Both the position numbers and the translations under genes were made by a program. DNA of 64,000 bases from Bowmanella denitrificans (GTDB lineage: Bacteria > Pseudomonadota > Gammaproteobacteria > Enterobacterales > Alteromonadaceae). This document shows positions 51,673-61,068 of the stretch, one piece after another. The first letter of the stretch is position 1, and each line of letters opens with the position of its first letter. A model generated the notes under the pieces. The model had not been told where the DNA came from, made no database searches, and saw only the letters and a list, made by a program, of their open reading frames with translations. The stretch is taken from NCBI RefSeq assembly GCF_002887595.1, contig NZ_PEBU01000003.1, forward strand, positions 434,001-498,000, given 5' to 3'.

Positions 51673-52962
51673 TTACAGCCTCATATCCGTTAAGTTTTTA
51701 TCCAATGCATATTTCAGGTCATATACCACGCGCCGCGCTTTGCACAGCGAATCGAGTTTTGCCCCGTCCCAGTCTCTGAACTGTTTATGTGCCACAGCCA
51801 GAATAACCGCATCATAGGCGTCGTTGTCCGGCTCAGCTTTAAGTTCCAGGCCATATTCATGCATGGCTTCTTCAGGCGAAGCCCAGGGATCATGGATATC
51901 CACCTTAACCCCGTACTCCTGCAACTCAGCAACAATATCCACCACCCTGGTATTGCGCAGGTCAGGGCAGTTCTCTTTAAAGGTCAGTCCTAACAGCAAG
52001 ACTCTGGCACCCTGCACCTGAATACCTTTTTGGATCATGGTCTTAACCAGCTCAGATACCACATACTGGCCCATGCCGTCATTAAGACGACGCCCTGCCA
52101 GAATCATCTCAGGATGATAACCAATGGCTTGTGCCTTGTGGGTCAGATAATATGGATCAACACCGATACAGTGGCCACCCACCAGGCCGGGCCTAAATGG
52201 CAGGAAGTTCCACTTAGTACCTGCCGCCTCAAGGACTTCAAGGGTATCAATATTCAGACGATTAAAGATAATCGCCAGCTCATTGATAAGAGCGATATTC
52301 ACATCCCGCTGAGTATTCTCAATGACCTTGGCCGCTTCAGCCACTTTAATGGAACTGGCCAAGTGAGTACCGGCAGTAATGATCTCGCGATAGATGCTGT
52401 CCACCAACTCCCCTACTTCGGGCGTAGAGCCAGAGGTGACTTTTTTAATAGTGGACACCCGGTGCTCTTTATCACCAGGGTTGATGCGCTCAGGACTGTA
52501 ACCAGCGAAGAAATCCTGATTAAATTTCAGACCGGAAACCCGCTCCAACACCGGCACACAATCTTCTTCGGTGGCCCCGGGATAAACAGTAGACTCGTAA
52601 ATAACGATATCGCCTTGCTTTAACACCTTGCCAATGGTTTCACTGGCGCGAATCAGAGGGGTTAAATCCGGACGTTTAAACCCATCAATAGGGGTTGGCA
52701 CTGTAACGATAAAGACATTGGCCTGGCGCAGGTCATCAAGTTCACAGGTAAAAGAAAGATGCCTGGATTCAGCCAGTTCTTCCTTGCTGACTTCCAGGGT
52801 AAAGTCCACGCCACTTTGCAATTCCTGAATACGTTTGGCGTTAATATCAAAACCAATAACGGCTCTCTTTTTGCCGAACTCTGCCGCCAGCGGCAAACCC
52901 ACATATCCCAGTCCGATGACAGCCAGCTTAATGGACTGAATATCCGGTAATTGATGCTCCAT
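51673..52962 (-). CDS. tviB: UDP-N-acetylglucosamine 6-dehydrogenase (TviB/WbpA-like)
   Basis: 429 residues. NAD-binding '[15 protein letters not shown]' at 16-30 and the catalytic cysteine C265 in '[12 protein letters not shown]'. The motif '[14 protein letters not shown]' and '[10 protein letters not shown]' match TviB/WbpA rather than UDP-glucose dehydrogenase. It oxidises UDP-GlcNAc to UDP-GlcNAcA with two NAD. AGGATAACGCT precedes the ATG. First gene of a two-gene operon with tviC. No glycosyltransferase or flippase gene is near, so the product must feed a polymer locus elsewhere. Confidence 0.93.
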   Translation of the reverse strand: MEHQLPDIQSIKLAVIGLGYVGLPLAAEFGKKRAVIGFDINAKRIQELQSGVDFTLEVSKEELAESRHLSFTCELDDLRQANVFIVTVPTPIDGFKRPDLTPLIRASETIGKVLKQGDIVIYESTVYPGATEEDCVPVLERVSGLKFNQDFFAGYSPERINPGDKEHRVSTIKKVTSGSTPEVGELVDSIYREIITAGTHLASSIKVAEAAKVIENTQRDVNIALINELAIIFNRLNIDTLEVLEAAGTKWNFLPFRPGLVGGHCIGVDPYYLTHKAQAIGYHPEMILAGRRLNDGMGQYVVSELVKTMIQKGIQVQGARVLLLGLTFKENCPDLRNTRVVDIVAELQEYGVKVDIHDPWASPEEAMHEYGLELKAEPDNDAYDAVILAVAHKQFRDWDGAKLDSLCKARRVVYDLKYALDKNLTDMRL

Positions 52963-53093
52963 AGCGTTATCCTGTTAATTCCTGATAATGGGGGATATGG
53001 TGCTGGATATTGATTTTAAGTCAACGGTCATCGCCAAATTTTTGTCGTCTGAGCAAAAATTTATACTTAAAAGTTAAACAGCCCTAAGTATCA

Positions 53094-53113
53094 GGTCGGG
53101 ATACATCCCGACC
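53094..53113. repeat. Palindromic repeat, copy 4
   Basis: GGTCGGGATACATCCCGACC followed by CAC, seven bases before the mlaA stop codon region. The core GTCGGGATACATCCCGAC keeps the arm pattern with compensatory changes (A to G in the left arm, T to C in the right). Confidence 0.6.
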
Positions 53114-53120
53114 CACAGGG

Positions 53121-53906
53121 TTAAAGCTGATCTAAGTAAGCATCAATATCATCATCCAGCTTTTGCTCTTCCTTGCTTTGCTCGACCTTGCCATCTTTAA
53201 CTTTAAATTCAACATTCTGGAAATAGATATCTTTGACCATGGCGTAAGGGTCCACGGCGCCATCGATCAACTGCTCCTGATCCATCAAGCGGATACGGGT
53301 TTCCATGGCATCAATTCCCCAGCGGAACAGGCTGACCGGAAAGCTCAACGCATCCATAGGCCAATAGGCAGAATCAACAAAATCGCCCACGCCGCCACGT
53401 ACATCGTTAGCCCCCAACACCGGCAACATCACATAAGGACCATTACCGACACCCCAAACGCCCAAGACTTCACCGAATTCTTCCGACTTGCGCTGCATAC
53501 CAATTCCCTCGGCTACATCAATGGTACCCAGTAAGCCTACGGTGGAGTTCACTAAAAAACGTCCCAGACTTACCATGGAATCGCCGACTTTACCTTGCAG
53601 CAGGTTGTTAACCGAGTTAGCCGGTTCTTCCAGGTTTGAAGCGGCGTTATGCAGCCCTGTGCGGGCGAAACCCGGCATATAGTCGCGGTACACCACAGCC
53701 GCGGGTCTGGCCACATAAGTATCCAGATAGTCCCAGTTAAAGGTCCACATAGCACGGTTAAAAGATTCGAGTGGATCGCGTGGATCGCCTGTCACCTGGT
53801 TATTTTGTTGCGCCTGTTCCACCGGCCCTTTGGATGCACAGCCCCCCAGCAATAATGCCGGAAGCAGCAAGCAAAGGCCCAGTTGGCAGGATTTGGACAT
53901 CATCAA
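53121..53906 (-). CDS. mlaA: Lipid-asymmetry lipoprotein MlaA (VacJ)
   Basis: 261 residues. Lipobox 'LLLGGC' with C23. MlaA hallmark 'DPLESFNRAMWTFNWDYLDTYVARPAAVVYRDYMP', in pieces, then 'NVNNLLQGK'-like and 'GNGPYVMLPVLGANDVRGGVGDFVDS'. It removes misplaced phospholipids from the outer leaflet of the outer membrane, passing them to MlaC. Its ATG overlaps the ccmI stop by four bases, so it is the last gene of the ccm transcript. The C-terminal acidic end is Glu/Lys/Asp-rich. The mlaBCDEF genes are not in the window. Confidence 0.95.
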   Translation of the reverse strand: MMMSKSCQLGLCLLLPALLLGGCASKGPVEQAQQNNQVTGDPRDPLESFNRAMWTFNWDYLDTYVARPAAVVYRDYMPGFARTGLHNAASNLEEPANSVNNLLQGKVGDSMVSLGRFLVNSTVGLLGTIDVAEGIGMQRKSEEFGEVLGVWGVGNGPYVMLPVLGANDVRGGVGDFVDSAYWPMDALSFPVSLFRWGIDAMETRIRLMDQEQLIDGAVDPYAMVKDIYFQNVEFKVKDGKVEQSKEEQKLDDDIDAYLDQL

Positions 53907-55117
53907 TTCAGTTCCTTATCAATGGTAATTTCGATTTGCAGCATCTGCCCTTTACTGAGAGCCAGATTGATTTCCCCCTGTAATTCGCCGGGTGCGCTCT
54001 GCACATCGGCGTCCTGGGAAATTCTTGCTACCACCTGGGCCTGCTGCAAACTGGACAAATTGTAGTTCGGCAACATGGCATTAGCATCCGACAGCTCAAT
54101 CTCCAGAGGCAGGCTGGTCAAAGGCTGGCGAATCACCGCTGCGGGCATTTTCATGTTGCTATCCTGACTGCGGGCAAACACAATCAGATAACCGTCATTT
54201 GGCAGATGCGCCCGCAGCGCCTCACTGATGCCAACCTTAATTTTTAAGCTGGTCCCCTGCACACCAGACAATTCATCGATGCGCTGCTGAATTGACGCCT
54301 GCATGGGATCCTCGACCGGTAATAGCGATTTTAGCGCCGTCCAGCTTTTTAGCGCTAACGGTTGGTCTCCCAACTGGGTCGCGGTAATCGCCAGCAACCC
54401 AAGACTGCTTTGATTATCAGGTTCCTGCAATTGCAGTTTTGTCAAAAGTTGTTTCGCCCGCGTCAGACTCTCCTCACTGCCAATCATCACCAACGCCTGA
54501 CTAAGGCTAAGCAGGGTGCCACTGCGGTCTGGAGCCTGACTTAAGGACTTTTCGTACGCTTCAATGGCACTGTCCAGTCGATTCAGGCTGGCGTACAAAC
54601 GCCCCAGCAATAACCAGCCTTCCGGCGCCTGTGGGTCGGCGTGTAGCTTCGTGCGCAGCGCCAAAGCAAACTGTTGCAGCTCTTCCACCGTAACACTGGG
54701 ATCTGCCTCTACCACCACACGCCGGCCCAAATCAGCTAATTGGGCATTGGCGGCCTGCCAGTCATGTAATGCATCCAGCTCATTGGCGTGCCAGTAGCTG
54801 TATGCACTCACCATCAGGGCCAGGCTTAAACCAGCCAGCAACACCCAGCGCGAAGAACCGCTGACAATGCGTGCGTCCTGGCCTTGTTCCATGGCAAGGG
54901 CCAGCTTCAATTCCTGCTCAGCCTTGTGCAGATCCTGGCTCTCTATCAAGCCTTCATTGACTTCCCTGCGTAATTCATCCAAACGTTGACGTGTCAGCGC
55001 CACATTCAGTTGCTTACCATCCACGGGGCGTATAAACCGTCTGCCCAGCCAGGGCCAGCCAATCAGCAGAACAGCCAGCACTGACATTAACAACAAACCA
55101 AACCAGAACATTGTCAC
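53903..55117 (-). CDS. ccmI: Cytochrome c maturation protein CcmI
   Basis: 404 residues from a GTG overlapping the ccmH stop (AGGAG lies eight bases upstream). Two N-terminal helices (~5-20, ~92-108) flank a cytoplasmic loop with a leucine-zipper-like stretch. The periplasmic part (~115-300) carries TPR repeats ('PEGWLLLGRLYASLNRLDSAIEAYEKSLSQAP', in pieces), and a C-terminal domain with a DUF-like beta region follows. CcmI holds apocytochrome c for CcmF/H. Ends four bases into mlaA. Confidence 0.92.
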   Translation of the reverse strand: MTMFWFGLLLMSVLAVLLIGWPWLGRRFIRPVDGKQLNVALTRQRLDELRREVNEGLIESQDLHKAEQELKLALAMEQGQDARIVSGSSRWVLLAGLSLALMVSAYSYWHANELDALHDWQAANAQLADLGRRVVVEADPSVTVEELQQFALALRTKLHADPQAPEGWLLLGRLYASLNRLDSAIEAYEKSLSQAPDRSGTLLSLSQALVMIGSEESLTRAKQLLTKLQLQEPDNQSSLGLLAITATQLGDQPLALKSWTALKSLLPVEDPMQASIQQRIDELSGVQGTSLKIKVGISEALRAHLPNDGYLIVFARSQDSNMKMPAAVIRQPLTSLPLEIELSDANAMLPNYNLSSLQQAQVVARISQDADVQSAPGELQGEINLALSKGQMLQIEITIDKELN

Positions 55118-55572
55118 TGCTTATTCTCCTGTGCCTGGCGACTTTCCAGCATTTTTTCGGCTTCCGCCAGCAGCTCCTGATCCAGCTGTGTGGCACGACC
55201 ACGGCGACGTATCACCACCAGCAACACTGCCCCACCCACAAACAACAGCGGCCCCAGCCACAACAAGGCGGTCGCCGGATTCAGCGGTGGTTGGTAATAA
55301 ACGAAATCGCCGTATCTGTCTTTCATATAGGCCACAATTTCATCGTGGCTCTTGCCTTGTTGCAAAAGCTGGTAGACCTTTCGCTTAAGATCCTGAGCCA
55401 CCAGGGCATCAGAGTCAGCTATGTTCTGATTCTGGCACTTGGGGCAGCGCAGCTCTTCGGTTAATTGTTTGAACTGCTGACGTTGTTTGTCACTGGCAAA
55501 CTCATAAACTTCCTCTGCCGAAAACACCGACACACTCAGCAAGGCACAAAGGGCGACTAACAGCCTTTTCAT
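55114..55572 (-). CDS. ccmH: Cytochrome c maturation protein CcmH
   Basis: 152 residues. Signal peptide ends 'SVFSAE' and the redox motif LRCPKC holds C43 and C46. A C-terminal membrane helix (~105-122) follows. CcmH keeps the apocytochrome CxxCH thiols reduced for haem attachment. This is the short, CcmL/NrfF-like form, with CcmI encoded separately, unlike the fused E. coli CcmH. Four-base overlaps join it to both neighbours. Confidence 0.95.
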   Translation of the reverse strand: MKRLLVALCALLSVSVFSAEEVYEFASDKQRQQFKQLTEELRCPKCQNQNIADSDALVAQDLKRKVYQLLQQGKSHDEIVAYMKDRYGDFVYYQPPLNPATALLWLGPLLFVGGAVLLVVIRRRGRATQLDQELLAEAEKMLESRQAQENKQ

Positions 55573-56138
55573 TGCGACAACTCCTGATAAAGCGGCAGAA
55601 ATTTGTTTTGCCAGACCCGCTCGTTCAGGTCGCCTACATGATGCAACCTGACCCGGCCTTGTTGATCAATCAGGAAAGTTTCAGGGGCACCGGTGACACC
55701 AAAGTCCATTGAGGTATCACGGCTGTGATCAAAAATATTGAAAACGTAAGGATTACCCAGTTGCGATACGGTTTTATTGATATCCGCACGGATCTGCTGA
55801 ATGGTTTTACCGCCAAAATCCGGGTCCAGTTCCTGCTCATAATACAGGCCGACAATACGCACTCCCTGCTCCCGTAGCTGAGTCAGAAAGGGCAATTCCA
55901 CCGCACAGGTTACACACCAGGTTCCCCATACATTTAATAAGGTTACCTGGTCTTGAAACACCTCGGGCCCATATTGTACCGAAGCGTCCATCACATCTGG
56001 CAGGCTAAAGCTTGGCACAGGTTTATCCAGCAGACTGGATTCGATATCACGGGGATTGGAAAACAACCCCTGCAACAAAAACAGCGTAATCAACAGGAAC
56101 AAGCCTAGCGGCAGTAAAAACAAACCTATGCGTTTCAT
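55569..56138 (-). CDS. ccmG: Thiol-disulphide interchange protein CcmG (DsbE)
   Basis: 189 residues. One N-terminal anchor (~6-24) and a periplasmic thioredoxin fold with the active site C75-V-T-C78 in 'WGTWCVTCAVE' and cis-Pro loop 'GVTGAPETFLID'. It reduces the disulphide in CcmH or the apocytochrome. Four-base overlaps with ccmF and ccmH. Confidence 0.96.
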   Translation of the reverse strand: MKRIGLFLLPLGLFLLITLFLLQGLFSNPRDIESSLLDKPVPSFSLPDVMDASVQYGPEVFQDQVTLLNVWGTWCVTCAVELPFLTQLREQGVRIVGLYYEQELDPDFGGKTIQQIRADINKTVSQLGNPYVFNIFDHSRDTSMDFGVTGAPETFLIDQQGRVRLHHVGDLNERVWQNKFLPLYQELSQ

Positions 56139-58114
56139 ACCGACTCTCCTGCCAGCTTTGATACAGGCTCGGATGCTTTGACCAATCTGGCCATGCGATA
56201 GCGCTTATCGCTCATCGACAGCAGCCCGCCAAGGGCCATAATGGCTGCGCCTCCCCAGATCCAGCGGATATAGGGTTTTACATAGACCCGCAAGGCCCAA
56301 TCGCCATTGCTGAGCTGCTCGCCAAGCGCCACATACAAATCGCGGGTAAAACCGGGATCCACCGCCGCTTCGGTCATCACATTGCGTTGTACGGTGTAAA
56401 AACGTTTTTGTGCTTGTAAATGACTGATTTTTTTTCCTTCCACAAACACATCAAGCTTAGCCACGTGGCCGGTATAGTTCGGTCCTGTCAGGGCTTCCAC
56501 ACCGAGGAAACGAAATTCATAACCCTGCAATTCAATCTGTTCACCCGGGCTCATACGCACATCGCGTTCCACGCTGTAACTGGTGACCATGGCAATGCCC
56601 ATAATAGTGGCAGCAAATCCCAGATGTCCCAGCACCATTCCCCAGTGGCTGGGGGTCAGGGCCTTCAGCCCGGCCAAGCCATGATTAACCGCACTCAGGC
56701 GCTGGCGAACCTCCTGCACCGTGGCAATAGCTATCCAGACGGAAAGCGCCATGCCCAGTACGGCCATGTAAGACAGACCATCCCGACCCAGATTAAGCAG
56801 CAATACTGCCAGAAGGCTTAAGCCCAGACCGGCCAGCAGTTGATTACGCAGGGCAGCCAGTGATTGGTTTTTCCAGCGACTCAGCGGCCCCATCACCAAT
56901 AGCAGCACAAAGGGCACAATCAGGTAGACAAACATCTGATCAAAAAATGGCGCGCCAATACTGATAGACCCAAGCCCCAGTTCTTTATGTACCAGGGGCA
57001 GTAAGGTGCCCATCAGCACCACCAGGGTTGCGCTACACAGCAGGATATTATTACCAATCAGCATGGTTTCACGGGATAGCAGTTCATAGCGCCCGGCGCT
57101 ACGCAGTTGCGGTGCACGCAGCGCATACAGCAGTAACGAACCGCCAATAACCAACACCAGCAGGCCGAGAATAAATAGGCCACGGGTAGGGTCTGAGGCA
57201 AACGAATGCACGGACACCAAAATACCCGAGCGCACCAGAAATGTGCCTAACAAACTGAGTGAAAACGCCGCGATAGCCAGCAGAACCGTCCAGGATTTAA
57301 ACACCTTGCGCTTCTCGGTTACGGCCAAAGAATGTAGTAAGGCAGTGCCAACCAACCAGGGCATAAACGAGGCATTTTCCACCGGGTCCCAGAACCACCA
57401 GCCACCCCAGCCCAGCTCTTTGTAGGCCCACCAGCTGCCAAGTGCGATACCCAGGGTTAGAAACACCCAGGCTGCCAGGGTCCAGGGGCGCGACCAGCGA
57501 GCCCAGGTCGCGTCCAGTTTACCGGCCACCAGCGCCGCTATAGCAAAGGCAAAAACCACGGAAAAACCCACATACCCCATATACAAAAGGGGCGGATGGA
57601 TGATCATGCCAAAATCCTGCAGCAGCGGATTTAGATCCCGCCCATCCACAGGATAAAAAGGCAGCAAGCGTTCAAAAGGATTGGATGCCAGCAGAATGTA
57701 GAGGTAAAACCCCACCCCAACCATGCCCAGAATGGCCAACACCCTGGCCAGAATATCCAGCGGAATTCCACGGCTGAAAACGGCCACGGCCACGGCCCAG
57801 AGCGCAAAAATCAACACCCACAACAGGAACGACCCTTCATGTCCTCCCCACACAGCCGTCATCCGGTAATACCAGGGCAACAGGGTATTGGAATTATGTG
57901 CCACATAGGCAATGGAAAAGTCGTTGTCGATAAAACTTTGAGTCAGGCACACATAGGCGAACAGGGTAAAAAGAAACAATCCCACGGTCAGGGGTTTGGC
58001 GGTCTGCATCAGCACTTGCTGGCCACGCTGCGCGCCCCACATAGGATAAATGGCCAGCAGAATGGCCATCAACAGGGCCAATACCAGGGAAAAATGTCCC
58101 AGTTCAGCAAGCAT
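56135..58114 (-). CDS. ccmF: Haem lyase subunit CcmF
   Basis: 659 residues, about 14-15 helices. The tryptophan-rich haem-handling motif 'GWGGWWFWDPVENASFMPW' is present. CcmF with CcmH and CcmI attaches haem covalently to CxxCH. It lies three bases after ccmE and overlaps ccmG by four bases. Confidence 0.97.
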   Translation of the reverse strand: MLAELGHFSLVLALLMAILLAIYPMWGAQRGQQVLMQTAKPLTVGLFLFTLFAYVCLTQSFIDNDFSIAYVAHNSNTLLPWYYRMTAVWGGHEGSFLLWVLIFALWAVAVAVFSRGIPLDILARVLAILGMVGVGFYLYILLASNPFERLLPFYPVDGRDLNPLLQDFGMIIHPPLLYMGYVGFSVVFAFAIAALVAGKLDATWARWSRPWTLAAWVFLTLGIALGSWWAYKELGWGGWWFWDPVENASFMPWLVGTALLHSLAVTEKRKVFKSWTVLLAIAAFSLSLLGTFLVRSGILVSVHSFASDPTRGLFILGLLVLVIGGSLLLYALRAPQLRSAGRYELLSRETMLIGNNILLCSATLVVLMGTLLPLVHKELGLGSISIGAPFFDQMFVYLIVPFVLLLVMGPLSRWKNQSLAALRNQLLAGLGLSLLAVLLLNLGRDGLSYMAVLGMALSVWIAIATVQEVRQRLSAVNHGLAGLKALTPSHWGMVLGHLGFAATIMGIAMVTSYSVERDVRMSPGEQIELQGYEFRFLGVEALTGPNYTGHVAKLDVFVEGKKISHLQAQKRFYTVQRNVMTEAAVDPGFTRDLYVALGEQLSNGDWALRVYVKPYIRWIWGGAAIMALGGLLSMSDKRYRMARLVKASEPVSKLAGESV

Positions 58115-58117
58115 CGG

Positions 58118-58597
58118 TTACCCCTTATTGCCGTAATTGGCTTCAGAAGGCTTCACATGCTTGATGCCCTTCATGGCTTCTGCCAGTTCCGGTGGCATAT
58201 ATTCTTCGTCGTGTTTAGCCAGGACTTCTTCCGCCTCGATGTGATTCAGTGCGGTAAGCACACCGGTGGCAACAATGCCCTGCCCTTCACGGAACAGATC
58301 CGGCAGAATACCCTGATAGCTGACCCGGACGACCGGACCGGTATCCACCAGATCAAAACTCACGGCCAGACTGTCATCGTCACGCTGCACTGACCCCGGC
58401 ACGACCATGCCGCCAATACGCAAACGTTGCCCCACCTGGGGTTTAACCCCGTTCTTACCTTCCACCAGTTCGCTGGGGGTATAGAATAAGTCGATATTCT
58501 GTCCCAGAGCATAGAGCATCAGCCCTATCGCCCCTCCTATCACCAGAATAATGGCACTGAATGCCATCAGTCGTTGTTTACGTCTTGGATTCATCAA
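58118..58597 (-). CDS. ccmE: Haem chaperone CcmE
   Basis: 159 residues. A single N-terminal anchor (~12-30) and a periplasmic OB-fold with the covalent haem ligand H129 and Y133 in 'AKHDEEYMP' (HxxxY). It carries haem from CcmC/D to CcmF. Overlaps ccmD by four bases. Confidence 0.97.
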   Translation of the reverse strand: MMNPRRKQRLMAFSAIILVIGGAIGLMLYALGQNIDLFYTPSELVEGKNGVKPQVGQRLRIGGMVVPGSVQRDDDSLAVSFDLVDTGPVVRVSYQGILPDLFREGQGIVATGVLTALNHIEAEEVLAKHDEEYMPPELAEAMKGIKHVKPSEANYGNKG

Positions 58598-58824
58598 TCC
58601 ACCTCATCAGCAAGTTTAGAATTCTGTTGCTGGCGGGAACGGCTTGCAGCGATGCGTTGTTGCCTTGCCTGTTCGGCCTGCCAATAGCGGCGAAGGCTTC
58701 GCCGCGCATAGAAACTCTGTGCCACCAGCAGTGCCAGCGCCAGGCCGCTGACACCAAACGCCAGCCAGACATAAAATGCGTATCCACCCATGGCCCAAAA
58801 GGCTGACCAGCTTTCAAAATGCAT
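58594..58824 (-). CDS. ccmD: Haem exporter accessory protein CcmD
   Basis: 76 residues from the ATG at 58824, chosen over a longer reading because '[24 protein letters not shown]' is the usual CcmD start and AGAGGG precedes it. One helix (~13-36) and a basic Arg/Gln-rich tail. It helps release holo-CcmE from CcmABC. Its start overlaps ccmC by 11 bases and its end ccmE by four. Confidence 0.9.
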   Translation of the reverse strand: MHFESWSAFWAMGGYAFYVWLAFGVSGLALALLVAQSFYARRSLRRYWQAEQARQQRIAASRSRQQQNSKLADEVD

Positions 58825-59572
58825 GATGATTGCCCTCTTGCGCTTTAAACATGGCCTGTACCCAGGGGCGATGCATTTCACGGCGAATCATTTCACTTTG
58901 CAGTCGGTATAAACTCAGTGCCGCAACCAGCAGCCCCAGTCCGGCAATACTAATCAGCAGCGGCCAGAGCATGTCAGGGGCGATGGAAGGTTTGCCAAAT
59001 TTGGTGATGGTGGCGCCCTGATGCAGGGTATTCCACCATTCTACCGAGTAGTGAATAATAGGCAGATTGACCACCCCAACCAAAGCCAGAATACCGGCCG
59101 CTTTGGCACCTTGCTGCTTGTCTTCAAACGACTGATAAAGTGCGATAACACCGAGGTACAGAAACAGCAGAATCAGTTCAGACGTGAGTCTGGCGTCCCA
59201 TACCCACCAGGTACCCCACATAGGTTTTCCCCAGGCCGCACCGGTAAACAGTGCCACAAAAGTGACTACCGCACCTACCGGGGCAATAGCTGACACGGCC
59301 ATGTCGGCACTGCGGATTTGCCAAACCAAGCCAATAAATGCAGCAATGGCCATACCGCTGTAGGCGCCCATAGACAATATGGCGCTGGGTACGTGTAAAT
59401 AGATGATTCTGAACGAATCTCCCTGCTGGTAATCAGCCGGAGCGAATGCCAGCCCCCATGCCAGTCCGACGGCAAGACACAGCAGTGCCCCACCCCAGCA
59501 CCAGGGTAACAAGCTGCCACACAAGGCATAGGCCCGTTCGGTCTTTGCATAAGGATGTAACCATTTCCACAT
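58814..59572 (-). CDS. ccmC: Haem-handling protein CcmC
   Basis: 252 residues from ATG 59572 ('MWKWLHPYAK', the family start) in preference to an in-frame GTG at 59584; AGGTG precedes it. Six helices and the WWD motif 'MWGTWWVWDARLTSELILLFL', which with two flanking histidines loads haem onto CcmE. 21 bp follow ccmB. Confidence 0.96.
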   Translation of the reverse strand: MWKWLHPYAKTERAYALCGSLLPWCWGGALLCLAVGLAWGLAFAPADYQQGDSFRIIYLHVPSAILSMGAYSGMAIAAFIGLVWQIRSADMAVSAIAPVGAVVTFVALFTGAAWGKPMWGTWWVWDARLTSELILLFLYLGVIALYQSFEDKQQGAKAAGILALVGVVNLPIIHYSVEWWNTLHQGATITKFGKPSIAPDMLWPLLISIAGLGLLVAALSLYRLQSEMIRREMHRPWVQAMFKAQEGNHHAF

Positions 59573-59593
59573 AGTCAGTTGCACCTGATAATT

Positions 59594-60262
59594 TTAATTC
59601 TGACTGATCTTCAAAGCATGGGCCGTTGCCAGCGGGCTCAGCGCCAATGCCAAAAGTAATAAGGCGCCTATGATGGCTAACTGGCCATTATAGGGAAGTT
59701 GCATAGCTGCCGCATCCACCGCCGAGGTGGCAAAAATCAATAATGGGACGAATAGCGGTAATAACAGTAAAGACAACAGCACCCCACCCCGTTGCAAGCC
59801 CAATGTCAGCGCCACGCCTGTGGCCCCGACCAGGCTGAGTAACGGCGTGCCCAGTAGCAGCCCAAGCACCAGTGCCTGATACATGGCCGGACTCAAATTT
59901 AAAAACAACGCCAGCAGAGGGGACACCAACAGTAGTGGCAGTACGCAGGTCAGCCAGTGTGCGATCACTTTAACCAGCACCACCAAAGGCAACGGCAGCC
60001 CACTGAGCATCATCTGTTCCAGCCAGCCGTCACTAAAATCGTCACGGAACAATCGCTCCATACCGAGCAACGATGATAACAGTACGGCCACCCAAATCAC
60101 CCCTGGGCCTATTTTCTGTAGCATCTGCGGACCAGGACCCACCCCAAGCGGAAACAAACTGATAACCAGTACAAAGAAAATCAGCGGCTGCACTAACTCC
60201 GCTTTCTGGCGGTAGGCCAGCGCTAATTCACGGCGCAGCAGTCCTGCCAAAGGGTATATCAC
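59594..60262 (-). CDS. ccmB: Haem ABC transporter permease CcmB
   Basis: 222 residues, six helices, starting 'LLRRELALAYRQKAELVQPLIFFVLV', in pieces. Membrane partner of CcmA. Its ATG overlaps the ccmA stop by four bases. The CcmAB ATPase releases haem-CcmE from CcmC. Confidence 0.95.
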   Translation of the reverse strand: MIYPLAGLLRRELALAYRQKAELVQPLIFFVLVISLFPLGVGPGPQMLQKIGPGVIWVAVLLSSLLGMERLFRDDFSDGWLEQMMLSGLPLPLVVLVKVIAHWLTCVLPLLLVSPLLALFLNLSPAMYQALVLGLLLGTPLLSLVGATGVALTLGLQRGGVLLSLLLLPLFVPLLIFATSAVDAAAMQLPYNGQLAIIGALLLLALALSPLATAHALKISQN

Positions 60263-60882
60263 AGGCGATACTCCAGATGCAGCTCACGAACAGGAGTGGG
60301 GAAATCCAGGCTTTGATGAGAGGTCATCACGATAATGCCCTGCTCTTGCAAATGGGCCTGCATACGGGATTTAAGCATTTGCACGGCCTGGCGATCCAGT
60401 GCGGTAAAAGGTTCATCCAGTACCCATAAGGGGCAGGATTTCAGCCAGAAACGCGCCAGGGCAATTCGACGTTGTTGCCCGGCGGAAAGTTGCCCGGCAG
60501 GCAGTTCTTCCAGTCCCACTAATCCGAGTGTTTCCAGTAACGGATAGAGATCAGTGTCCGCCTTAATCCCCTGCATCTGACACCAGAAGTGCAGATTATC
60601 CAGTGCACTAAGGGCCAGATTCACCCCAAGTTTATGGCCAAAATAGCAAAGCTGACGTTGATACTGCGACGGTATTTGGCGGATATTCTCACCTTGCCAG
60701 CAAATCTCTCCGCTTTGCGGTTGAGACAAACCGACCAATAATCGCAACAGGCTGGTTTTACCGGCACCATTGGGGCCCTGAACATGCAAAAGCTCCCCTG
60801 GCTGCAACACAAACCCCAGCTCATCAAACAAGATGCGATCACGCTTAATGCAGGACAAATTGTTAACGGATAGTAAGGACAA
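60259..60882 (-). CDS. ccmA: Haem ABC transporter ATPase CcmA
   Basis: 207 residues from a TTG at 60882: AAAAGG lies six bases upstream and the protein then begins 'SLLSVNNLSCIKRDR', the CcmA family start. A longer frame from 61035 adds about 50 residues that match nothing. Walker A GPNGAGKT is at 36-43, the signature is 'LSAGQQRRIALAR' and Walker B is 'PLWVLDEP'. First gene of ccmABCDEFGHI-mlaA. The promoter should lie in 60883-61068, shared with the divergent FliK-like gene. Confidence 0.95.
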   Translation of the reverse strand: MSLLSVNNLSCIKRDRILFDELGFVLQPGELLHVQGPNGAGKTSLLRLLVGLSQPQSGEICWQGENIRQIPSQYQRQLCYFGHKLGVNLALSALDNLHFWCQMQGIKADTDLYPLLETLGLVGLEELPAGQLSAGQQRRIALARFWLKSCPLWVLDEPFTALDRQAVQMLKSRMQAHLQEQGIIVMTSHQSLDFPTPVRELHLEYRL

Positions 60883-61068
60883 ACTCAGCCTTTTGTTTAT
60901 CGGCAATTCAAAACAGAATGCACAGCCAAAAACCGGCGGATGATAGCACAGCCAACAGCAGTTGGGGATGATTTGTACCCACTTGATATACTGATCGAGA
61001 TCATCAAAAATGCCGTTATTCTGCACCCAGTGCATTCAGCTTGTGCAACAGGCAGTCGATAAGGCCTT

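Noticed and set aside
60883-61035. Extended N-terminus of CcmA
   Set aside because: The added 51 residues are Cys/Trp-rich and match no part of the CcmA family; TTG 60882 fits better.
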